Assembly (NCBI GenBank): GCA_003152145.1
Contig: PLZL01000398.1
Span: forward strand, 1-7,306
DNA: 7,306 bases
Reading direction: 5' to 3'
From: Limisphaerales bacterium
Lineage (GTDB): Bacteria > Verrucomicrobiota > Verrucomicrobiae > Limisphaerales > UBA11358
The notes under the pieces were generated by a model, which made no database searches, was not told where the DNA came from, and saw only the letters and a program-made list of their open reading frames with translations. Below are positions 1-5,925 of this stretch, piece after piece (position 1 is the stretch's first letter; every line of letters begins with the position of its first letter). A program made the translations under genes and the position numbers.

Positions 1-245
1 GCCACGCGAATTCGGAAAAAAAATTTGCGAAACAGGAGGATGTCTGGCGCAGCGTGATTCAACAAAGAATTGAAGGGACGCATTCGCTGATCGGCCTGAT
101 GGTCGAGAGCAACCTTCACGAAGGCAACCAGCCGATTCCGAAAAATCCGGCGGAGCTGCGCTACGGTGTTTCCATCACGGATTCCTGCATCAGTTGGGAA
201 ACCACCGAGCGGATGCTGCGCTGGGGATTTGAAGCGCTGACCTGA
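1..245 (+). CDS. aroF: 3-deoxy-7-phosphoheptulonate (DAHP) synthase, class I, C-terminal fragment
   Basis: This is the 3' end of an open frame that enters from the left edge; the first full codon is at position 3 and TGA is at 243-245. DAHP synthase condenses phosphoenolpyruvate and erythrose-4-phosphate in the cytoplasm, the committed step of the shikimate/aromatic amino-acid pathway. Seen in the sequence: the HANS motif at the very start (positions 3-14), then a stretch around GLMVESNLHEGNQ (about 93-131) and the terminal block YGVSITDSCISWE (about 162-200). All are signature C-terminal segments of the AroF/AroG/AroH family. About 80 residues are visible, so roughly three quarters of the protein lies upstream. 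A GTG at 54 is internal and is not the start. From memory the tail looks more AroF-like than AroG-like, but the isozyme and its feedback specificity cannot be decided from this fragment, so treat the symbol as provisional. It appears unrelated in function to the genes downstream. Confidence 0.93.
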   Translation, partial: HANSEKKFAKQEDVWRSVIQQRIEGTHSLIGLMVESNLHEGNQPIPKNPAELRYGVSITDSCISWETTERMLRWGFEALT

Positions 246-251
246 CAACCG

Positions 252-289
252 CGATTGCGTTTCCGGACACAATCGAGTAAAATGTGTCC
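252..289 (+). repeat. Overlapping inverted repeats behind the DAHP synthase gene
   Basis: Two short inverted repeats share bases and could form only one at a time: CGATTG (252-257) with CAATCG (270-275), and GGACACA (265-271) with TGTGTCC (283-289, 11-base loop). No T-run follows, so this is not a standard intrinsic terminator. It could be a weak terminator or an operator for the next gene. No function is proven. The rest of the 246-373 gap shows nothing clear except the ribosome binding site noted separately. Confidence 0.35.
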
Positions 290-363
290 TGATTCTGGAC
301 GGCAGGGGGCAGGCTTTGGAACAAAGCGGTTGAAAAAATGCAAAGCCAAGGTTTAGTTTGGCC

Positions 364-367
364 GGAG
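364..367 (+). promoter_or_regulatory. Ribosome binding site deciding the start at 374
   Basis: GGAG at 364-367 lies six bases before the ATG at 374, a normal Shine-Dalgarno spacing. The earlier in-frame ATG at 338 has only GGTTGAAAAA in front of it and no such motif. This favours 374 as the start of the hydrolase/DUF2156 gene. A third in-frame ATG at 410 remains possible. Confidence 0.5.
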
Positions 368-373
368 TTTCGT

Positions 374-2437
374 ATGGTTGGCACTGTAGGTGCTTTTTTC
401 GGACAAATTATGGAAGCAAATCAGGAAGCCGTGCGTTTTCATTCCTTGGGAGTGGAAGTTTGTGGAACGTTTTTTACCCCGATTCCATCGCCGAACGGAT
501 CGTTACCCGCGCTGGTTGTTTGTCATGGCGCGGGGGAGTTTAAGGAAGCTTATTTTGAACTGTGCGAAACCTTGGCGTCCCGGGGCGTGGCGACGCTGGC
601 GATGGACATGCACGGTCACGGCGCAAGCGGGGGGGAACGATACCACACCGAGATGCGACAGTGGGTGGCGGACGTGCGTGCGGCGATTGATTTTTTGCAA
701 ACGTGTCCGAAGGTTGACGGGAACCGCATCGGCGCGTTCGGTTTGTCGTCCGGAGGAACCGCCATTCTCGAAGCGGCCTTGGTTGATTCCAGGCTCAAGG
801 CGCTGGTTACCCTCGATGCCACCGTGCGCAATTCATTGCCACTGTCGCTGGCGTGTTTTTTGAGGATTTTGGTGTGGCTCGGCAAAATCAAAAAAATTTG
901 CACCGGACGGGACTTGCTTGTGCCGCTGGCAAAGCTGGGCGGTGGATTCCACCTGGCTTCCGATCCGGAAATTGACCAACGACTCCAGTCGGATCCCCGC
1001 GCGATCGCGGTGTATATGAATTTCCCGTTTCCCGGAGGGGCCGAGACGTTTTTTGTGGACACGTTGAAACGCGCCCCGCGCATCAAGGCGCCGACTTTGA
1101 TTTTGTGGGGCGAGGATGACACAATTGATCCGCCGGCGACGGCGCATTTGCTGTTCGACGCGTTGCGCTGTGAGAAAGAGCTGCGCATCATTCCGGGCAA
1201 CGGCCACGCGGGGCATCTCGATCGAAACCGGCACGAGGTGTTTGCCTTGACGGCGGAGTGGGCGTTAAAAAAACTTGGCGTTGACGCATCGGCGCCGCCG
1301 ACTTCCAGAAATCCGAAAATCATTGAAGGAGCGGAAGCCCAATCCCTCCGGCAGAGGGAAAAGTGGGAGATGTTGTCCCCATTCCTGAAGGAGCATGGGT
1401 GGGAGGCCTTGGCTTATCCCACGTTGCAGGCGGGGATGGAATACTTCATTGACGACAGCGGCTACATAGCCTACGTGACCGCGCGGCACCCGGTCTTTGC
1501 GCGAACGCCCAAAAAAATCGCCTTGTCCGATCCCATCTGCGCGCGGCGGGATTATCCAAAAATCATCCACCATTTTCTTTCGGTGCATCCCCGCGTGGTT
1601 TTCGGCTGCGTTTCCGAGGCGTGTGGGCGGGTGCTGCATGACATGGGATTCAAGGTCAACTGCCTCGGTCCCGAAGTGGAGTTGCCCATCCAAACCTACA
1701 ACACGAAGGGAAATTGGAAGGAGCTTGACTTGATCAAACGGGCGCGCAACGAGGGCAAGCGCGAAGGCATTGCCATCCGTGAGGAAAACATCGAGACCGT
1801 CAACCGCGAGGAACTGGCCCGCGTTTCCGGCAATTGGATCGGCGCCAAAAAAATCCATGATCGCGAAATCTGGATTTACGCGCGGCGGCCGGTTTTGGAA
1901 GCCGAGCCGGACGTCCGCAAGTTTGTGGCTTATGATCGCGAAGGCCATGTCGCCGGATTTGTTTTTTATGATCCGATGTATCGAGACGGCAAAATCTTCG
2001 GATACGCGGCAAACATATCGCGATGCGACGAAGAACGGTTCAGCGGGCTGGCCACCGCCGTGCATATGGAAGCCATGGACAAGTTCAAGGCCGAAGGCAG
2101 GGAAACCTTGAACTTGTGCTTGGCGCCGTTTGTGAAACTGGAGCAGGGCAAATTCAACGACGACATGTGCTCCAAACTTCTTTTCAAGCTGAGCGCCAAA
2201 TACGGGAATGCCATTTACAATTTTCGGGGACTGGCATTTCACAAATCCAAGTATCGCGGCAATGAAAAATATCTTTACTCTGCCTCGCGCAGCCTCTGGC
2301 CGATGAACGACATTTATCTCGCTTTTCTTTCCGCCGGCATTACCCGAGGCTATTTCGACTTGGGCGGATGCCTGCTTCGGGGCGTGTTAACGATCGGAAA
2401 GAACGGCGGAAACAAGCCAACAATGAATAAAACATAA
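374..2437 (+). CDS. Alpha/beta-hydrolase fused to DUF2156 (phosphatidylglycerol lysyltransferase C-terminal-like) domain
   Basis: Residues are numbered from ATG 374 (687 aa; an upstream ATG at 338 would add 12). The N-terminal half (about 20-300) is an alpha/beta-hydrolase: oxyanion segment VCHGAG (49-54), nucleophile Ser125 in GLSSGG, Asp249 in WGEDD, and His278 in GNGHAGH. The C-terminal half (about 320-670) matches the double-GNAT DUF2156/LPG-synthase module. Seen there: LSDPICARRDY (385-395), the VFGCVSE strand (409-415), the DMGF...LGPE segment (423-434), a second acyltransferase-like core around 515-590, and the closing NFRGLAFHKSKYRG block (616-629) that resembles the NFRGL-xx-xK-xKF signature of MprF synthase domains. 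In that family the domain transfers an amino acid from tRNA to a lipid. Separate alpha/beta-hydrolases are known to remove such groups. No membrane flippase helices or signal peptide are visible, so a cytosolic or membrane-peripheral protein is inferred. The porin gene follows after 17 bp. Domain calls are firm; substrate is unknown. Confidence 0.85.
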   Translation: MVGTVGAFFGQIMEANQEAVRFHSLGVEVCGTFFTPIPSPNGSLPALVVCHGAGEFKEAYFELCETLASRGVATLAMDMHGHGASGGERYHTEMRQWVADVRAAIDFLQTCPKVDGNRIGAFGLSSGGTAILEAALVDSRLKALVTLDATVRNSLPLSLACFLRILVWLGKIKKICTGRDLLVPLAKLGGGFHLASDPEIDQRLQSDPRAIAVYMNFPFPGGAETFFVDTLKRAPRIKAPTLILWGEDDTIDPPATAHLLFDALRCEKELRIIPGNGHAGHLDRNRHEVFALTAEWALKKLGVDASAPPTSRNPKIIEGAEAQSLRQREKWEMLSPFLKEHGWEALAYPTLQAGMEYFIDDSGYIAYVTARHPVFARTPKKIALSDPICARRDYPKIIHHFLSVHPRVVFGCVSEACGRVLHDMGFKVNCLGPEVELPIQTYNTKGNWKELDLIKRARNEGKREGIAIREENIETVNREELARVSGNWIGAKKIHDREIWIYARRPVLEAEPDVRKFVAYDREGHVAGFVFYDPMYRDGKIFGYAANISRCDEERFSGLATAVHMEAMDKFKAEGRETLNLCLAPFVKLEQGKFNDDMCSKLLFKLSAKYGNAIYNFRGLAFHKSKYRGNEKYLYSASRSLWPMNDIYLAFLSAGITRGYFDLGGCLLRGVLTIGKNGGNKPTMNKT

Positions 2438-2454
2438 CGTCCTTGAAAAAAACC

Positions 2455-3891
2455 ATGAAACGAAAATACTTCCAAAAAACAATGATCGTCGCCGGGGTGG
2501 CTTTGGCCATCCTGGCTCAAGCGCCGGCCGCGAATGCCGATGAACAACCCCCTCCGGCGAAATCCGGCTTCCTGCGCTTCTGCGAACAGGATTATCTGCT
2601 CGGCGACTGGGGCGGGACGCGCACCAAACTCAAAGACAAGGGCGTGGATTTCGAGTTCGATTATTTTGAAGCGACCCCGGTCAACATCAGCGGCGGGCTG
2701 CGGCGCGGCGCGACTTGGGAGGGCGCGTTCCTCGCGCTGCTCGACCTCGATTCCGAAAAACTACTCGGCTATCACGGCGGGCAACTACACGTCGGCGGAT
2801 TGTTCTTCAACAGCGGCACATCGTTCTCCGGCTCTTACGTCGGCGACCTGAACAAGACGAGTCTGCTGGATTTTCCCGACATCGCGCAACTGTGGGAACT
2901 TTGGTATGAGCAGAAATTTTTGGACGACAAGGTCGCGTTCAAGTTCGGACAACTGGCCATTGACCGTGATTTCATTGCAACGGAATACTACAGCTCGCTT
3001 GCGGGCGTCAGCCTGCTCAACCAGACGTTTTTTTACCCGACGATGGCGTTCAATGTTTACGACCAGCCGGGTTTTCCCGCGGGCAAACATGCGCTTGCGT
3101 CCACACCTTACGGCACGCCGGGCGTGCGGCTGCGGATTGACCCGTGCCAGTATGCCTACTTCCAATTCGGCGCGTATGACGGCAACCCCGACCGCACGCA
3201 CGGCGGCACGCACATCAACCTCGGCGGCGATCAGGGCGCGTTGCTTTATTCCGAACTCACGTTGAAGATCAACCAGTCGAAGGACGCGCAAGGCCCGCCC
3301 GGCAACATCAAAATCGGCGGCTACTACCACACCGACGATTTCTTCGACATGTATCAGGGAACATTTTGGGCGTTCGACAACATTCTGGCCGGTTTGGGTG
3401 CGCCGCCGTTCGGAGTGTTTCCGAATCCTGCCACGCACAAAGGCAACTATGGGCTGTATTTTCTCGCTGACCAGATGCTGTGGCGCGAAATCGGCAAGGA
3501 CGACCCGGCGCAACAGGGCCTGGCCGGATTTTTCCGACTTGGCTACGCGCCGCCCGACCGCAACCTCGCGCAATTCGGCGCTGACGGCGGACTGGTTTAC
3601 AAAGGTTTGATCCCGACGCGCAACTGGGACACGCTTGCCATCGGCGCGTCGTATCTCGAAATCAGCGACGACTTGAAACGCGCGCAACGCGACATAAACA
3701 AGGTCGTGCCCGGTGCGTTCACGAAAATCGCCGACTACGAAGCCGTGCTCGAGTTGAGCTACAAGGCGCAAATGACGGCTTGGTGGACAGTTCAGCCCAG
3801 CCTTCAGCGCGTGTTTCATCCGGGCGGACGAGTGAGCGCCGACATTCCGGATGCATGGGTGTTCATCGTCCAGACCACCTTGCGGTTTTAG
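2455..3891 (+). CDS. oprB: OprB-family carbohydrate-selective outer-membrane porin
   Basis: Predicted beta-barrel channel for passive, sugar-selective uptake across the outer membrane. From ATG 2455 the protein has 478 residues, within the usual OprB range. A signal peptide is evident: basic MKRKYFQK, hydrophobic core IVAGVALAILA, and cleavage after ANA (residue 28). The mature N-terminus carries the family hallmark LLGDWGGTR (48-56) followed by the first barrel strand. Alternating aromatic strands run through the body and the chain ends TTLRF, with the C-terminal Phe typical of BAM-recognised barrels. Two cysteines, Cys43 and Cys231, could pair in the periplasm, which is speculative. A TTG at 2443 would add four residues (MKKT), but the ATG gives a better signal peptide and neither start has a clear Shine-Dalgarno sequence. 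The 17-bp gap to the preceding gene suggests cotranscription. The natural substrate cannot be read from sequence, so the symbol denotes family only. Confidence 0.9.
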   Translation: MKRKYFQKTMIVAGVALAILAQAPAANADEQPPPAKSGFLRFCEQDYLLGDWGGTRTKLKDKGVDFEFDYFEATPVNISGGLRRGATWEGAFLALLDLDSEKLLGYHGGQLHVGGLFFNSGTSFSGSYVGDLNKTSLLDFPDIAQLWELWYEQKFLDDKVAFKFGQLAIDRDFIATEYYSSLAGVSLLNQTFFYPTMAFNVYDQPGFPAGKHALASTPYGTPGVRLRIDPCQYAYFQFGAYDGNPDRTHGGTHINLGGDQGALLYSELTLKINQSKDAQGPPGNIKIGGYYHTDDFFDMYQGTFWAFDNILAGLGAPPFGVFPNPATHKGNYGLYFLADQMLWREIGKDDPAQQGLAGFFRLGYAPPDRNLAQFGADGGLVYKGLIPTRNWDTLAIGASYLEISDDLKRAQRDINKVVPGAFTKIADYEAVLELSYKAQMTAWWTVQPSLQRVFHPGGRVSADIPDAWVFIVQTTLRF

Positions 3892-3931
3892 GCGGCCATA
3901 ATCTTTTTTTTGCGCGAATAATCACGCAAAT

Positions 3932-3947
3932 AATCATTCAATCATTC
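3932..3947 (+). repeat. Two tandem copies of AATCATTC downstream of the porin gene
   Basis: AATCATTC occurs twice in a row at 3932-3947, inside an AT-rich stretch (3900-3950) that also contains AATAATCA twice. A weak 6-bp hairpin (TTTGCG 3909-3914 with CGCAAA 3925-3930) lies just before it. The T-run at 3903-3911 precedes rather than follows that stem, so it does not read as a plus-strand terminator. The transcription stop of the porin gene is therefore not clearly identified. Confidence 0.4.
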
Positions 3948-3975
3948 CCACTGCAAAATGGGCGCAATTGTCAGC

Positions 3976-4002
3976 GGCAACGGAAATGGCAATGGGAACG
4001 GC
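3976..4002 (+). repeat. GGN-AAY hexanucleotide tract (Gly-Asn type), intergenic copy
   Basis: Four and a half imperfect units of GGN-AAY run from 3976 to 4002; read in frame they would encode alternating Gly-Asn. The tract immediately precedes the inverted-repeat element at 4001-4127. A sister tract of the same unit occurs inside the methyltransferase reading frame at 4423-4446. Unit imperfection in the third base suggests either old slippage or selection on something other than exact DNA sequence. Confidence 0.75.
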
Positions 4003-4127
4003 TCCGGGATACGGAGCGCGGCGTTCACGCCGCTTCGACGCGCGCACCATGAAAGCGGGCCGGGCACTTCCAGCGTCCGGTCACGGCTGAAGGTGAAGCG
4101 GTCCCGCGAGGCGGGACCGCGCTCCGT
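4001..4127. repeat. Structured inverted-repeat element, probable dispersed (REP-like) repeat
   Basis: Terminal inverted repeats of 11 bp, ACGGAGCGCGG (4011-4021) and CCGCGCTCCGT (4117-4127), bracket a 117-bp segment packed with perfect stems. These are GCTCCG/CGGAGC (4001-4006/4012-4017, loop 5), GCGGCG/CGCCGC (4018-4023/4028-4033, loop TTCA), CCGCTT/AAGCGG (4030-4035/4053-4058), and GCGGTCCCGC/GCGGGACCGC (4098-4107/4111-4120, loop GAG). Several are mutually exclusive with the outer stem. No transposase is present. The last stem lacks a T-run, so it is not a canonical terminator. Elements of this appearance are, as I recall, scattered in Verrucomicrobiota genomes; that memory needs a search. 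It could be a non-autonomous mobile repeat or a structured RNA or DNA signal. Confidence 0.65.
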
Positions 4128-4172
4128 TACTCATTTTCACGAGCCTCAACAGCAACCAACCAAGTCTCGCTC

Positions 4173-4201
4173 TGGGACACTGATTGTCCCAAGTCGGGAC
4201 A
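4173..4201 (+). promoter_or_regulatory. Three alternating complementary hexamers (possible switchable hairpin or operator)
   Basis: The order is GGGACA (4174-4179), TGTCCC (4185-4190), GGGACA (4196-4201), each separated by five bases. The middle copy can pair with either flank, giving two mutually exclusive hairpins. The first extends to 7 bp (TGGGACA 4173-4179 with TGTCCCA 4185-4191). Equal 11-base periodicity would also suit a protein binding three half-sites on one face of DNA. It lies about 190 bp before the methyltransferase start. Its role is unknown. Confidence 0.45.
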
Positions 4202-4299
4202 GGTTCCAAATTTCGGTTGCTGCCAGCTTTCCAACTTCCGCCATCCTGCCTGCTTGCGGAAGCGGCGGGCGTTGAACAAAGCAACGGCGATGCCAGGCT

Positions 4300-4311
4300 G
4301 TTCCATGGAAC
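4300..4311. promoter_or_regulatory. Perfect 12-bp palindrome GTTCCATGGAAC
   Basis: GTTCCATGGAAC reads identically on both strands and lies about 75 bp before the methyltransferase start. Its size suits a dimeric regulator half-site pair. No specific regulator can be named. Confidence 0.4.
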
Positions 4312-4325
4312 TTTCCCGTGACCAA

Positions 4326-4342
4326 GTTTTAACAGGTTTTAA
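4326..4342 (+). promoter_or_regulatory. Direct repeat GTTTTAA spaced one helical turn
   Basis: GTTTTAA occurs at 4326-4332 and again at 4336-4342, exactly 10 bp apart, 45-61 bp upstream of the ATG at 4387. This is the AT-richest spot of the leader and a plausible regulator or polymerase contact site. It is inferred from spacing only. Confidence 0.3.
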
Positions 4343-4386
4343 TAGGCGCAACAAGGAGCAATAATCCCTTTGTTTTGGCGTGAAAA

Positions 4387-5925
4387 ATGGTGCATTCTAG
4401 GCACGAAATGAACCTGACTTCCAACGGCAATGGCAACGGGAATGGCACCCGCGGCCTCGTCCGGCAACTCGAAAAGAAGCTGGTCAAACCCCAGACCGCC
4501 AATGCCCCGCTCGCAGTCAAGGAAAGCCGCGTGGCGTTTCACACGGCGGACGGCATGGAATTGCGCGGGACGCTCGTGCGTCTGACGCGGCACGTTGTGG
4601 TTTTTGAACTCTATAATCCAGGCGCCACGCTGCGGCTTTCCGAGGCGCTCGACAAATTTGGAATCGTTTTTCAGGAGCGGATGATTTATTCCGGGCGCGC
4701 AGTAGTGCGCGGCGTGGTGGACGCGGGAACCAAAATCGTCTGCGAGGCGACGCTCGATGAATCAAACTGGACGGATTTGAACTTCGCGCTGGCGTTGCAA
4801 CGGGAAGGCGGACTGGCGATGGAATTCAAAAACTTTTTGAAGGAATGGCAGAAACTTTACAAAGTGTCGCCGGAATTCAAAATCGTCGTGGCTGACCTGC
4901 ACTCATTTTTGAGCGACTTGCGGTCCTGGCTTGACCAGGTCGAAATCGTGATCCGCAACATATCGGGGACCGACCGTGCGGAACGGGAGAGGGAAATGCT
5001 CCACAACTTGGAACCGAGGACCTCATCCGCCATTCAGAGCCTGACCGAACGTTTCGAGGATGTGTTGAACCGGACCGAGTCGGATTTGATTCCGGCGCAT
5101 CATGCCTTTTGCCAGCGACTGATGCATCCCATCACCCTATGCTCCCCCTTCATGCATCGAACCTTCTACAAACCGCTGGGTTACGCGGGCGACTACGAGA
5201 TGGTCAACATGATGTTCCGAGACCCGTTTGAAGGTGAATCTTTATTTGCGAAAATGCTCAACTTCTACGCATTGCAATTGCCGCCGATTGTCGGTCATCG
5301 CAATCGCATCCGATATTTGGGCGAGAAATTGGAAAAGGAATCCCTGCGCGTGATGGTTCGCAGACGCGACGCTCGTGTTTTCAGCTTGGGTTGCGGCCCG
5401 GCGCAGGAAGTGCAGTGTTTTCTGGCCAGAGATGAACTGGCCAATCACACGCACTTCACTCTGGCGGATTTCAACCAGGAGACCCTGAAGCAAACAGGTG
5501 CAATCCTGGATGGATTAAAACAAAAATATTCACGACGCGGCTCCATTCAAATGGTCAGGCAGAATGTCCAGCAATTGTTGAAAGCAGCCGGGCGTAATGT
5601 TGAATACCCCCGATGCGACCAGCATGATTTGATTTATTGCGCCGGGCTTTTTGATTATGTGACCGACCAAGTTTGCCGACAACTGATGGACGTTTTTTAC
5701 GCCATGCTCGCACCCGGCGGCCTGTTGATTGTGACCAATGTGGACAATCATCCGGCCAGAAACCAAATGGAATGCTTTTTAGACTGGCATTTGGTGCATC
5801 GGGACACGGCCAAAATGCGGACGCTTGTCCCCAAAAAACTCGACATCCAAAACGTCGTCACTAAACGCGATCCCAGTGGGGTGAACGTGTTCATGGAAGT
5901 GCGAAAACCCGGCGGTGAGAACTAA
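4387..5925 (+). CDS. PhcB-like SAM-dependent methyltransferase with N-terminal PilZ-like domain (3-hydroxy fatty-acid methyl ester biosynthesis type)
   Basis: The 512-residue protein begins with a Gly-Asn repeat (12-20). A beta-rich PilZ-like segment follows (about 46-135; landmarks FHTADG, VFELYNPGATLRLSEAL, YSGRAVV). Next comes a helical region (about 145-235), then the block PFMHRTFYKPLGYAGDYEMV (254-273), which I associate with PhcB-type enzymes. The class I methyltransferase fold occupies about 325-505: SAM-binding motif I FSLGCGPAQE (332-341), acidic Asp361 ending the second strand, DLIYCAGLFDYV (414-425), and APGGLLIVTNV (442-452). In Ralstonia, PhcB is required to make the 3-hydroxypalmitate methyl ester quorum signal sensed by PhcS. 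A membrane histidine kinase overlaps the 3' end here, supporting the same role. The canonical c-di-GMP RxxxR motif of PilZ is not seen, so nucleotide binding is uncertain. An alternative start is ATG 4408, with AGG a few bases before it. Fold is certain; the lipid product is inference. Confidence 0.82.
   Translation: MVHSRHEMNLTSNGNGNGNGTRGLVRQLEKKLVKPQTANAPLAVKESRVAFHTADGMELRGTLVRLTRHVVVFELYNPGATLRLSEALDKFGIVFQERMIYSGRAVVRGVVDAGTKIVCEATLDESNWTDLNFALALQREGGLAMEFKNFLKEWQKLYKVSPEFKIVVADLHSFLSDLRSWLDQVEIVIRNISGTDRAEREREMLHNLEPRTSSAIQSLTERFEDVLNRTESDLIPAHHAFCQRLMHPITLCSPFMHRTFYKPLGYAGDYEMVNMMFRDPFEGESLFAKMLNFYALQLPPIVGHRNRIRYLGEKLEKESLRVMVRRRDARVFSLGCGPAQEVQCFLARDELANHTHFTLADFNQETLKQTGAILDGLKQKYSRRGSIQMVRQNVQQLLKAAGRNVEYPRCDQHDLIYCAGLFDYVTDQVCRQLMDVFYAMLAPGGLLIVTNVDNHPARNQMECFLDWHLVHRDTAKMRTLVPKKLDIQNVVTKRDPSGVNVFMEVRKPGGEN
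4423..4446 (+). repeat. AAY-GGN hexanucleotide tract inside the methyltransferase N-terminus
   Basis: Four units of AAY-GGN encode Asn-Gly repeats at residues 13-20. The unit is the same as in the intergenic tract at 3976-4002, about 450 bp upstream. Because units are six bases, gain or loss keeps the frame and only changes linker length. The segment precedes the first folded domain and is likely disordered. Confidence 0.75.

Larger units (their letters stand above)
4128..4386 (+). other. Gene-free leader region upstream of the methyltransferase/kinase pair
   Basis: No convincing gene is visible on either strand. The short frames here use non-ATG starts or have low-complexity composition. 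The stretch holds the alternating GGGACA/TGTCCC repeats, a 12-bp palindrome and two GTTTTAA repeats listed separately. An AAGGAG at 4353-4358 is too far (28 bases) from the ATG at 4387 to be its ribosome binding site. An in-frame stop at 4381-4383 rules out an earlier start of the next gene. The promoter of the downstream pair presumably lies here, but no strong -35/-10 pair stands out. Confidence 0.5.

Noticed and set aside
616..1323. Minus-strand frame of 235 codons
   Set aside because: Antisense to the alpha/beta-hydrolase catalytic region; no domain signature.
1265..2242. Long minus-strand open frame (325 codons) inside the hydrolase/DUF2156 gene
   Set aside because: It is antisense to a frame with clear domain motifs in both halves, and its own translation shows no recognisable domain.
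2785..3819. Long minus-strand open frame (344 codons) inside the porin gene
   Set aside because: Arg/Val-rich antisense shadow of a GC-rich gene; the plus strand has a signal peptide, the OprB motif and a barrel C-terminus.
3903..3930. T-run plus hairpin after the porin gene as a terminator
   Set aside because: The T-run lies before the 6-bp stem on the plus strand, the wrong order for an intrinsic terminator, and the stem is short.
3958..4275. Plus-strand frame of 105 codons across the intergenic repeat
   Set aside because: It begins in the Gly-Asn tract, runs through the inverted-repeat stems and has low-complexity basic composition. It is most likely repeat-borne and not a gene.
4127..4354. 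Minus-strand frame of 75 codons in the leader region
   Set aside because: TTG start, no ribosome binding site and no recognised domain. It could be part of a dispersed repeat, but cannot be supported as a gene.
4353..4365. AAGGAG as ribosome binding site and AATAAT as -10 box before the methyltransferase
   Set aside because: AAGGAG is 28 bases from the ATG, and an in-frame stop at 4381 removes earlier starts. AATAAT (4360-4365) has no convincing -35 partner.
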